From CAZALT01 sp964485515 (GTDB lineage Bacteria > Actinomycetota > Acidimicrobiia > Acidimicrobiales > Acidimicrobilacustridaceae): 11,886 nt of DNA. A program made the position numbers and the translations under genes. Below are positions 6,743-11,886 of this stretch, piece after piece; position 1 is the stretch's first letter; the number at the start of each line of letters is the position of its first letter. The notes beneath the pieces were generated by a model, which searched no databases, was not told where the DNA came from, and saw only the letters and a list, made by a program, of their open reading frames with translations. The stretch spans positions 1-11,886 of the forward strand of contig CAZALT010000106.1 in assembly GCA_964485515.1 (NCBI GenBank). Reading direction: 5' to 3'.

Positions 6743-6961
6743 CTATTCGGCGTAGGTGTCCAGCCAGAACGTCGCCTGGGTCCGTCCCATGGGCTCGATC
6801 GACGATGTCGGCGGGTCGCTGGCCACGAACAGCACGAGCGACATGCCGATGACGAGCAGGATGGCGAGCACCACGATCACGATGCCGACCCAGTAACGCC
6901 TCGGGGACTCGACCCCGTCGTCGCGCTCGGCGCGGTCGTCGCCCGGCGCGTGATCGGTCAC
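6743..6961 (-). CDS. small single-pass membrane protein
   Basis: A 72-residue protein of no family I recognise. Residues 1-22 are acidic and hydrophilic (DHAPGDDRAERDDG), residues 23-47 form one strong transmembrane helix (WVGIVIVVLAILLVIGMSLV region), and about 25 residues follow, including PPTSS and ending WLDTYAE. The positive RR just before the helix suggests an N-in orientation with the C-terminal tail outside, which is inference. The GTG start at 6961 is 8 bp after the stop codon of the phosphatase, with no clear Shine-Dalgarno, so translational coupling is likely. It would be the last gene of the lipoprotein-phosphatase operon. A small gene called without homology, so moderate confidence. 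Confidence 0.6.
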   Translation of the reverse strand: MTDHAPGDDRAERDDGVESPRRYWVGIVIVVLAILLVIGMSLVLFVASDPPTSSIEPMGRTQATFWLDTYAE

Positions 6962-6969
6962 CGGGAAGG

Positions 6970-7779
6970 TCAGTCTGCGAGCAGTCGGGTGCGGAGGCCG
7001 TGGAGCACGCGCTCGTCTAGTCCCAGGCCGGTGCGCAGGTAGCCATCGAGACCGCCGTACGTGTCGTTCACCGCGTCGAGGGATGCCCGCAGGTAGCTGG
7101 AGTCGACGCGCAGGAGGGGAGCGAGGAGGTCGGGATCGCCGCCGTTGTCCGCGAACTGGTCGAGGTAGGTCTGCATCTGGGGGCGGGCGAACTCGTTCGA
7201 GCTGAGGTAGTCCTCGAAGACGGCCTCCTCGTCGACGCCGAGGTGGAGGAGGAGCACCGCAGCAGCCCATCCGGTGCGGTCCTTGCCGGCCGTGCAGTGG
7301 AATACGGCCGGCCCGGTGTCGTCGGACGCGAGCTCCGTGAGGAGCCGACGGTAGCTGCGGTGCGCGCTGTCGAGCGTCACGAAGCCTCGGTAGCAGGCCT
7401 CGAGGAGCTCGGCGGCCTTGCCGTCGCCGAGCAGGCTGGCGAAGTCGATCCCCTGGCTGCTCGCTTCGGCCCGGTTCAGCTGGGCCGCGCCGGCGGTCGG
7501 GTCGTCGGCGAGCACGTCGAGCACCTCGATCCGCACGCCGGCGGGGACGTGGTCGGCTCCCGCGGCGCGCTCGGCGTCGGTGCGGAGGTCGAAGACCGAC
7601 CGGATCCCCAGGCTGCCGAACGCGGCGATGGCGGTGTCGTCGAGGTGATCGAGCTGGCCGGATCGGAAGACGACGTCGGCGCGAACCGGCCGACCGTCGA
7701 AGCCGACGTAGCCGCCGAGGTCGCGCATGTTCGGGACAGCGAGGAGGCCGAGGCTGCGGCCGGGGACGAGTGCATCCAT
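6970..7779 (-). CDS. PtpB-like tyrosine/dual-specificity protein phosphatase
   Basis: A 269-residue phosphatase of the Y_phosphatase3 (PF13350) type, the family of M. tuberculosis PtpB. The signature P-loop HCTAGKDRTG places the nucleophile Cys162 and Arg168 in the CX5R motif; N-terminal NMRDLGGY (17-24), VFRSGQLDHL (37-46) and FDLRTDAER (63-71) are also hallmarks. It would hydrolyse phosphotyrosine, phosphoserine/threonine or phosphoinositides, as PtpB does. I see no signal peptide. The ATG at 7779 has GGAG upstream. It lies 23 bp after a lipoprotein gene and 8 bp before a small membrane-protein gene, all on the minus strand, so a signalling role at the membrane is conceivable. Confidence 0.9.
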   Translation of the reverse strand: MDALVPGRSLGLLAVPNMRDLGGYVGFDGRPVRADVVFRSGQLDHLDDTAIAAFGSLGIRSVFDLRTDAERAAGADHVPAGVRIEVLDVLADDPTAGAAQLNRAEASSQGIDFASLLGDGKAAELLEACYRGFVTLDSAHRSYRRLLTELASDDTGPAVFHCTAGKDRTGWAAAVLLLHLGVDEEAVFEDYLSSNEFARPQMQTYLDQFADNGGDPDLLAPLLRVDSSYLRASLDAVNDTYGGLDGYLRTGLGLDERVLHGLRTRLLAD

Positions 7780-7802
7780 GGAAGGGGGCTCCGCGTAGGG
7801 GG

Positions 7803-8525
7803 TCAAGGGGCGGTCGTGGTGGAGGTGGTGGTCGATGCGGGCGGCCGGACGAGGGTGCCGTCGGCCAGGACGACGAAGAAGGTCCGGTTGAACCCATGGC
7901 CGGTCGTGTCGCCGGGCACCGCGTCGCCGACGAACCGGTGGAGGACTTGGCCGGAGACGGCGACGGCCCCCTCGGCAAGAGGTGGAGGTGCAACGGTCGT
8001 GGGTGCGTCGGAGGGTTGGCCGGGCGCTTGGCCAGGCGCTTGGTCGGGCGGTTGGTTCGTGGACTCCTCGCCCAGCCCTGTCGCCGTCGAGTCGGGACCG
8101 GGGCCGGGGCCGGGGTTGGCGTTGGGGTTGGCGTCGGGGTCGACCAGTGTGAAGCGTGCGGCGTCGAGCCCGGTCGACACCTCGACCGACGTGGCGCGGA
8201 GCTGCGGCCACGCGTCGAGGCAGGTGCCGGCGCACCCGTCGGCCTCGTCAGTGCCTCTCGCGTAGAGGGTCATCCCGTCGGCGTCGACGAGGATGTCGCC
8301 GAGGGATGTGGCGCGAACCGAGATCTTGGCTGGCCCGGTCGTTGTCGTGGTCGTCGCGTTGAGATCGACCGGTGGTCCGGTGGCGACCGTCGCCCCGGGC
8401 GACTGGGCGGCCGTGGTGGGGGGACCCGCTCCCTCGTCGGCGCTGCACGCCGCGAGGGGCACGGCCAGGGCGACCACGATGGCGGTCGCGGCAAGGGCGA
8501 GGCCTGAGGTCTGTCGTCGGTGCAC
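7803..8525 (-). CDS. lipoprotein with PF03640-type secreted repeat
   Basis: A 240-residue lipoprotein. The N-terminus MHRRQTS, a hydrophobic stretch (LALAATAIVVALAVPLAAC) and the lipobox LAAC with Cys27 predict lipid anchoring on the outer face of the membrane. Residues about 75-110, LGDILVDADGMTLYARGTDE followed by CAGTCLDAWPQL, match the COG4315/PF03640 repeat (G-x-IL-x-D-x-G-x-TLY, then two Cys and WPxL). A Pro/Gly/Asn/Gln-rich linker (NPNANPGPGPGPD, QAPGQAPGQ) leads to a second, partial copy, LHRFVGDAVPGDTTGHGFN then FFVVLADGTLV. Function of the family is unknown. GTG start at 8525 is 6 nt after TAGCGT, suggesting a leaderless message; first gene of a likely three-gene operon. Confidence 0.87.
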   Translation of the reverse strand: MHRRQTSGLALAATAIVVALAVPLAACSADEGAGPPTTAAQSPGATVATGPPVDLNATTTTTTGPAKISVRATSLGDILVDADGMTLYARGTDEADGCAGTCLDAWPQLRATSVEVSTGLDAARFTLVDPDANPNANPGPGPGPDSTATGLGEESTNQPPDQAPGQAPGQPSDAPTTVAPPPLAEGAVAVSGQVLHRFVGDAVPGDTTGHGFNRTFFVVLADGTLVRPPASTTTSTTTAP

Positions 8526-8526
8526 G

Positions 8527-8560
8527 CCGGCACGCTACCGGTTCGTTCGGCTGGTGCCGG
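8527..8560. promoter_or_regulatory. promoter and inverted repeat of the lipoprotein operon
   Basis: CCGGCAC (8527-8533) and GTGCCGG (8554-8560) are perfect 7-bp inverted repeats spaced 20 bp. The inner side of the left arm overlaps a minus-strand TANNNT element, TAGCGT (8532-8537), that ends 6 nt before the GTG start. The layout suits a repressor site over a leaderless promoter, or simply a G+C-rich chance repeat. Confidence 0.4.
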
Positions 8561-8651
8561 TCGCGCCACCGGGTCTGCTGAGCGCTCCGAGGTGCGCCGC
8601 CAAGCCGACCGACACAAGGCTGCGTGCGGTTCCACCCGAGCGAGCGAGGAT

Positions 8652-8705
8652 GGAACGACGTGTTTCTTGCGACCACCCTGGTGGGCCCGCGTCGCCCATT
8701 AGGGT
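8652..8705 (+). promoter_or_regulatory. TetR gene promoter with candidate operators
   Basis: TAGGGT (8700-8705) is a TANNNT -10 element ending 6 nt before the ATG at 8712, so the message may be leaderless. Upstream, CCACC-CT-GGTGG (8673-8684) is a perfect 12-bp palindrome at about the -35 position, the best candidate for an autoregulatory TetR site. Further upstream GGAAC-GACGT-GTTTC (8652-8666) is an imperfect inverted repeat that resembles the KstR-like boxes but with 5 rather than 2 central bases. The remainder of 8526-8711 has no gene. Confidence 0.42.
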
Positions 8706-8711
8706 GAGCGG

Positions 8712-9428
8712 ATGTCCACGGCTTCGAGCGCGGGTCAGGAGCCCGATGGTCCAGGCGGTTCGACGTCCGCGGGTGGCGAGGAGATGCGGACCGCCGACGG
8801 CCGTGTTCCCGGCCGCCGGGGACGAGCGACCCGGCAACGGCTGCTCGAGCAGACGGCGGCGATGCTCGATGCGGGCTCGTACCGCGACCTCAAGGTGGTG
8901 GACATCGCTCGCTCGGCCAGGATGTCGCCGGCGAGCTTCTATCAGTACTTCCCCGATGTCGAGGCCGCCATCCTGGTGCTCGCCGAGGAGATGTCCCGCG
9001 ACGGTTCGGCGACGCTGAGCAGTCTCGTCCGCAATGGCAACTGGAAGGGGCGGGCGGCCTACGACACGTCGCGGCAGCTCGTCGCCGGGATCATGGAATT
9101 CTGGGATCGCCATCGCTCCGTGATGCGAGTCATCGACCTCGCCGCTGACGAGGGAGATCAGCGCTTCCGTCAGATCCGCACCGCCCTGCTCAACGAGCTG
9201 ACCAACGCCCTGGCGGCGGTGATCGATTCCACGGCTCAGACGGGTCGGGTGCCGGCTGATCTCGATTCGATGGCCACCGCCGGCGTGCTGGTCTCGATGC
9301 TCGCCCACGTGGCCGCGCATCGCTTCGGCTTCGAGTTCTGGGGCATCCGCACCGATGACCTGGAGCGGTCGATGACGCGCATCGTCTACACGACGGTCAC
9401 CGGCCGCAACGCACCCGCCGAGACCTGA
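8712..9428 (+). CDS. TetR-family transcriptional regulator
   Basis: A 238-residue repressor-type regulator. After a disordered Gly/Ser-rich stretch (1-33) comes the DNA-binding domain: GRRGRATRQRLLEQTAAML, then DLKVVDIARSARMSPASFYQYFPDVEAAI, where residues about 62-81 form the helix-turn-helix with the typical YQYFPD end. The C-terminal ligand and dimer domain includes RVIDLAADEGDQRFRQIRTALL and MLAHVAAHRFGFEFWGI. It does not resemble KstR or KstR2 as I recall them. Start ATG 8712 fits a leaderless promoter; ATG 8784, behind GGCGAGGAG, would give a 214-residue form without the disordered part. It is followed at 131 bp by an LLM-SDR-EthD gene run that it may control; ligand unknown, acyl-CoA-like by family habit. 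Confidence 0.9.
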   Translation: MSTASSAGQEPDGPGGSTSAGGEEMRTADGRVPGRRGRATRQRLLEQTAAMLDAGSYRDLKVVDIARSARMSPASFYQYFPDVEAAILVLAEEMSRDGSATLSSLVRNGNWKGRAAYDTSRQLVAGIMEFWDRHRSVMRVIDLAADEGDQRFRQIRTALLNELTNALAAVIDSTAQTGRVPADLDSMATAGVLVSMLAHVAAHRFGFEFWGIRTDDLERSMTRIVYTTVTGRNAPAET

Positions 9429-9457
9429 CCTCGTCGGAGCGAGGTGACCAGAGGTCA
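9428..9457. terminator. overlapping inverted repeats at the end of the TetR gene
   Basis: ACCTCG (9428-9433) and CGAGGT (9440-9445) form a 6-bp stem with 6-nt loop starting at the last base of the stop codon. TGACC-AGA-GGTCA (9445-9457) follows as a second perfect repeat. The first may terminate the TetR transcript; the second could be an operator or an alternative structure. Confidence 0.35.
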
Positions 9458-9491
9458 AGAGGCCGGGGAGTGGACACCGAATCGGTCGGAA

Positions 9492-9509
9492 AGTAGAACG
9501 TGTTCTACT
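9492..9509. promoter_or_regulatory. 18-bp perfect palindrome, KstR-like operator
   Basis: AGTAGAAC-GT-GTTCTACT is an inverted repeat with perfect 8-bp arms and a 2-bp centre. Its inner 14 bases, TAGAACGTGTTCTA (9494-9507), match the KstR consensus TnnAACnnGTTnnA at every fixed position and in the full symmetric form. It lies 50 bp before the LLM start codon. The bound protein could be a KstR homologue elsewhere in the genome or the TetR regulator encoded just upstream; the sequence cannot separate these. Confidence 0.75.
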
Positions 9510-9559
9510 GATGGCCTGTGGGCATCAGTCGCGTTCGAATCCAGCAACAGGGAGAACTG

Positions 9560-10522
9560 ATGGCTGCGATCGTCCCAGAGGGAAAGCTCGTCTACGGCAC
9601 GCAGCTGCCGATCCAGTCGCAGAGCACGCGCTACTGCGAGCCGTGGGAGGCGACCGCCGGGATCGACGAGCTCGAGGCCATCACCAAGCGCTGCGACGCC
9701 AACGGATTCCACTACGTGGCGGTGTGCGACCACATCGCCATCCCGAAGCCGCAGGACGAGGTCATGTCCACCGACTGGTGGGACACGCTCACCACCCTCG
9801 GCTACCTCGCCGGCGTCACCGAGAACGTCAACCTGCTCAGCCACGTGTACGTCCTGTCGTACCGGCACCCGCTCGTGTCCGCCAAGGGATGGCTCACCCT
9901 CGACGCCGTGTCGAGAGGTCGGGCCATCCTCGGCGTCGGCGGCGGCCACGTCGAGGGCGAGTTCGACCTCCTCGGCGCCGACTTCGCCGGACGGGGCAAG
10001 GTCCTCGACGAGTCGGTCGACGTGATCCGTGCCGCGTTCGACGACGAGTACCCGACCTATGGCGGCGAGATCTTCCAGGTCCGTGATGCCGGCCTGAAGC
10101 CGCGTCCGGTGCGACCGGGCGGGCCGCCGATCTGGGTGGGCGGATCCTCGATGCCCGCCATGCGACGGGCCGCAGAGCGCGGCGACGGCTGGCTTCCGCA
10201 GGGTCCTCCGAAGATGGGGATGCGCAAGGGCATCGAATTCATCAAGTCCCATCGCGCCGAGCACTTCGGCGAGGAGCGACCGATCGACATCGGAGCGCTG
10301 ACCGAGCGGATCTACATCGGCGACCCGGGGACCGATTCCGGCCTCGACATCGGTGAGTACTCGCTCACGGGCTCGCCCGACCACATCGCGGAGCGCCTGC
10401 GTCGTTACGCCCTCGTGGGCGTCAACCAGATCCAGATGCGGTTCCACGCCCGCTCAGCCGAGGAGCTGTGCGACCAGATCGATGCCTTCGGAACCGACGT
10501 CGCACCTCAGCTCAACGCCTGA
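9560..10522 (+). CDS. LLM-class flavin/F420-type oxidoreductase
   Basis: A 320-residue luciferase-like TIM-barrel oxidoreductase of the TIGR03619-like (Rv2161c-type) F420 branch. Motifs: KLVYGTQLPIQSQS at the N-terminus, CDANGFHYVAVCDHIAIP near 50-65, the TENVNLLSHVYVLSYRHPL core, TLDAVSRGRAILGVGGGHVEGEF, PPIWVGGSSMPAMRRAAERGDGWLP, then a C-terminal TGSPDHIAERLRRYALVGVNQIQMRF. Cofactor F420 or FMN cannot be fixed by eye. Start ATG 9560 follows AGGGAG (9549-9554) by 5 nt; an in-frame GTG at 9518 would add 14 residues but has no such site. First gene after the palindromic box, followed by an SDR 101 bp away. Likely acts in the same catabolic pathway as the SDR and EthD genes; substrate unknown. 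Confidence 0.88.
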   Translation: MAAIVPEGKLVYGTQLPIQSQSTRYCEPWEATAGIDELEAITKRCDANGFHYVAVCDHIAIPKPQDEVMSTDWWDTLTTLGYLAGVTENVNLLSHVYVLSYRHPLVSAKGWLTLDAVSRGRAILGVGGGHVEGEFDLLGADFAGRGKVLDESVDVIRAAFDDEYPTYGGEIFQVRDAGLKPRPVRPGGPPIWVGGSSMPAMRRAAERGDGWLPQGPPKMGMRKGIEFIKSHRAEHFGEERPIDIGALTERIYIGDPGTDSGLDIGEYSLTGSPDHIAERLRRYALVGVNQIQMRFHARSAEELCDQIDAFGTDVAPQLNA

Positions 10523-10549
10523 CCGGTGACCACCTGACCTGCGCTCCGG

Positions 10550-10569
10550 TCGCTCGCTCGCTCGCTCGC
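10550..10569 (+). repeat. tetranucleotide repeat (TCGC)5
   Basis: Five exact tandem copies of TCGC in the 101-bp gap between the LLM and SDR genes, 55 bp before the SDR start and outside any coding region. It could vary in copy number by strand slippage and shift spacing in the leader. The rest of the gap shows only the SDR ribosome binding site AGGAAG (10611-10616). Confidence 0.7.
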
Positions 10570-10623
10570 CCGCAAGTGACCGACGCACGAAGAAGACAGA
10601 CCTCGAGAAAAGGAAGATCGCAC

Positions 10624-11409
10624 ATGCTGCTCGAAGGAAAGGTCGCCATCGTCTCGGGCCTCGGCCCCGGCATGGGCCGTGACATCTCGCTGGCGCTCGC
10701 GGAACAGGGGGCCGACATCGTGATGGGCGCCCGCAAGCCCGAGTCGATGGCGGGGCCGGCCGACGAGGTCCGCGCCCTCGGACGGCGCGTCCTCGCCGTG
10801 CCGACCGACATCACCGACGTGGCGGCGTGCGAGAACATCGCGGCGCAGGCCAAGGACGAGCTCGGCCGCGTCGACATCCTCGTCAACAACGCGTTCCACC
10901 AGGGCGACTTCTCCACGGTGGTCGATGCCGACCTCGACTCGTGGCGCAACACGTTCGAGGTGAACTTCTACGGCGCGTTGAACCTGAGTCGGGCAACGAT
11001 CCCGTTCCTCAAGGAGCAGGAGGAGAGCCACATCGTCATGGTCAACACGCTCTCCGCGCTCGAGATCCAGACGTCGTTCGGTGCCTACGCCGCATCGAAG
11101 GGCGCGCTGGCGACCGTGACCAAGACCATGGCCCGCGAGCTCGGCCGCGACGGCATCCGGGTCAACGGCATCCACCCCGACTACATCTGGGGCCCGTCGG
11201 TCGAGTGGTACCTCAAGCACCTCGCCGAGCAGAACGGCACCTCGTTCGACGAGGAGTACAAGAAGGTCGCCGACGAGAACTGCCTCGGCTACATCACGCC
11301 GTCCTCCGAGATCGCCGGCGCCGTCGTGTTCCTGGCGTCATCGCTCAGCCGCTGCGTCACGGGCCAGGCGCTCGCCGTCGACGGCGGCCGCCATCACGGA
11401 GGGTTCTGA
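10624..11409 (+). CDS. short-chain dehydrogenase/reductase
   Basis: A 261-residue classical SDR, NAD(P)-dependent, cytoplasmic. The nucleotide motif is SGLGPGMGRD (11-20), an SGxGPGxG variant of TGxxxGxG. The NNAG motif reads NNAF (88-91). Catalytic Tyr155 and Lys159 lie in YAASK; the serine is probably Ser144 in NTLSA, with a loop to Tyr155 two residues shorter than in the other SDR of this window. RVNGIHPDYIWGPSVEWYLKHLAE forms a substrate loop of unusual composition, and the end AVDGGRHHGGF is usual. ATG 10624 has AGGAAG upstream. The stop overlaps the EthD start by one base, so the two are co-translated. Substrate is unknown; a hydroxyl on an alicyclic or CoA-linked intermediate is a guess from context. 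Confidence 0.9.
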   Translation: MLLEGKVAIVSGLGPGMGRDISLALAEQGADIVMGARKPESMAGPADEVRALGRRVLAVPTDITDVAACENIAAQAKDELGRVDILVNNAFHQGDFSTVVDADLDSWRNTFEVNFYGALNLSRATIPFLKEQEESHIVMVNTLSALEIQTSFGAYAASKGALATVTKTMARELGRDGIRVNGIHPDYIWGPSVEWYLKHLAEQNGTSFDEEYKKVADENCLGYITPSSEIAGAVVFLASSLSRCVTGQALAVDGGRHHGGF

Positions 11410-11765
11410 TGGTCAAGCTCGTCGCGTTCCTCAAGCGGAACCCGAAGCTGACGCTTGAGGAGTTCTACGACCACTGGGAGAACCACCACGGTCCGCTGAT
11501 CGCCGGCACGCCCGAGCTGGCTCGGCACATCGTGCGCTACGAACAGCATCGGCGCACCACCTACGCGCCGTGGATGGGCACCGAAGGCTACGACGGCATC
11601 ACCATCCAGTGGATGGAGTCGCCTGCCGCACTCGAAGGGTTCGTGTCCGAGTCAAAGTACGCCGAGCTCATCGCCCCCGACGAGAAGTACCTCCTCGACG
11701 ACGCCGGCATGGTGTGGATGATCACCGAGGAGCCCACGGTGACGATCGACGGTCCGACCTCGTGA
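11409..11765 (+). CDS. EthD-domain protein
   Basis: A 118-residue protein of the EthD family (PF07110), a dimeric alpha+beta barrel. The mark is EEFYDHWENHHGPLI (18-31), with His22, Trp23, His26 and His27, after the first strand VKLVAFLKR. The second half has YDGITIQWMESPAALEGFVSESKY, the usual helix and strand pair. EthD was first seen as a protein needed for ethyl tert-butyl ether use; members occur in many degradation clusters, mostly without a known reaction, some acting as small decarboxylases, dehydratases or isomerases. The ATG shares a base with the SDR stop, and the GTG of the next gene overlaps its stop by 4 bp. This tight packing indicates one operon and a linked function. Confidence 0.88.
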   Translation: MVKLVAFLKRNPKLTLEEFYDHWENHHGPLIAGTPELARHIVRYEQHRRTTYAPWMGTEGYDGITIQWMESPAALEGFVSESKYAELIAPDEKYLLDDAGMVWMITEEPTVTIDGPTS

Positions 11766-11886
11766 GCGAGGCGGCGCCCGCCCGAGCGGCGGGGAGCGGG
11801 GAGTCCGCCCGAGCGGCGGGGAGCGGGGCGCCCGCCCGAGCGGCGGGGAGCGGACGGGTGGAGAGCGGGCAACTCGACGACTTCGC
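11762..11886 (+). CDS. start of an unidentified gene with a repeat-rich N-terminus (partial)
   Basis: A GTG at 11762 overlaps the EthD stop codon (GTGA) and opens a frame that runs to the window edge, 41 codons. The N-terminus is low-complexity, with three tandem 9-residue units of the form (A/E)(P/S)ARAAGSG, then RVESGQLDDF. No family can be named from this. The 4-bp overlap, the absence of stops and the in-frame unit length support real coding, but the true start might lie beyond the repeats, for example at the GTG at 11858 just after them. Confidence 0.55.
   Translation, partial: MSEAAPARAAGSGESARAAGSGAPARAAGSGRVESGQLDDF
11774..11854 (+). repeat. three tandem copies of a 27-bp unit
   Basis: Units at 11774-11800, 11801-11827 and 11828-11854, each nine codons. 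The core GCCCGAGCGGCGGGGAGCGG is identical in all three; the first two codons of unit 2 differ (GAGTCC rather than GCGCCC) and the last base of unit 3 differs. The unit is a multiple of three, so copy-number change would keep the frame of the gene begun at 11762. Confidence 0.9.

Noticed and set aside
8095..8140. G-rich repeats (GGGGCC and GGGGTTGGC type) possibly a regulatory G-quadruplex
   Set aside because: They lie inside the Pro/Gly/Asn linker of the lipoprotein gene and are explained by codons for that sequence.
9455..10447. 330-codon minus-strand frame opposite the third LLM gene
   Set aside because: Shadow translation; the plus-strand LLM protein carries the conserved motifs and a Shine-Dalgarno site.
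11774..11854. Possible CRISPR or plasmid-iteron array
   Set aside because: Units are directly adjacent with no spacers, in frame, and translate into a peptide repeat.
11588..11872. 94-codon minus-strand frame with repeated Pro-Arg-Arg-Ser-Gly-Gly
   Set aside because: The reverse complement of the 27-bp repeat and the EthD gene end; the plus-strand frame is tied to the operon by a 4-bp overlap.

Overview
The window comes from a high-G+C genome and reads as a chromosomal fragment of an actinomycete. The gene families fit: FadA6-like and other thiolases, three luciferase-like (LLM) flavin/F420-type oxidoreductases, mycobacterial-type SDRs, a PtpB-like phosphatase and a VapBC module. Several start codons also lie 6-7 nt after a TANNNT -10 element, the usual arrangement of leaderless actinobacterial genes. 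An uncultured or environmental lineage such as Acidimicrobiia is plausible, but that placement is inference. No rRNA, tRNA, CRISPR array, insertion sequence or origin was seen.

Layout. (1) 1-1505, plus strand: the 3' end of an acyl-CoA dehydrogenase gene, then a thiolase closely resembling mycobacterial FadA6. (2) 1579-3403: a divergent pair, an LLM oxidoreductase (minus) and an SDR (plus) that strongly resembles Rv3548c of the mycobacterial steroid C/D-ring (KstR2) gene set. (3) 3430-4111: a Phd/VapB-type antitoxin and PIN-domain toxin behind a perfect 10-bp inverted repeat. (4) 4183-6684: a second thiolase (minus) divergent from a second LLM oxidoreductase (plus). The 294-bp space between them carries a match to the KstR consensus TnnAACnnGTTnnA. 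(5) 6743-8525, minus strand: a likely operon of a lipoprotein with a PF03640-type repeat, a PtpB-like phosphatase and a one-helix membrane protein. (6) 8712-11886, plus strand: a TetR regulator, then an LLM oxidoreductase, an SDR, an EthD-domain protein and the start of another gene. This run is preceded by an 18-bp perfect palindrome that also fits the KstR consensus.

Together the metabolic genes suggest CoA-dependent breakdown of steroid-like or other alicyclic/branched substrates: dehydrogenation, alcohol oxidation by SDRs, thiolysis, and redox steps by LLM enzymes. The two KstR-like boxes, both upstream of LLM genes, point to shared regulation. The VapBC and phosphatase/lipoprotein loci look like unrelated insertions between metabolic units.

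The most interesting points are the shared regulatory box, the TetR-LLM-SDR-EthD cluster of unknown substrate, the lipoprotein-phosphatase-membrane-peptide operon, and a 27-bp in-frame tandem repeat at the start of the last gene. All family assignments come from reading motifs and recalled resemblance; no search or alignment was run.
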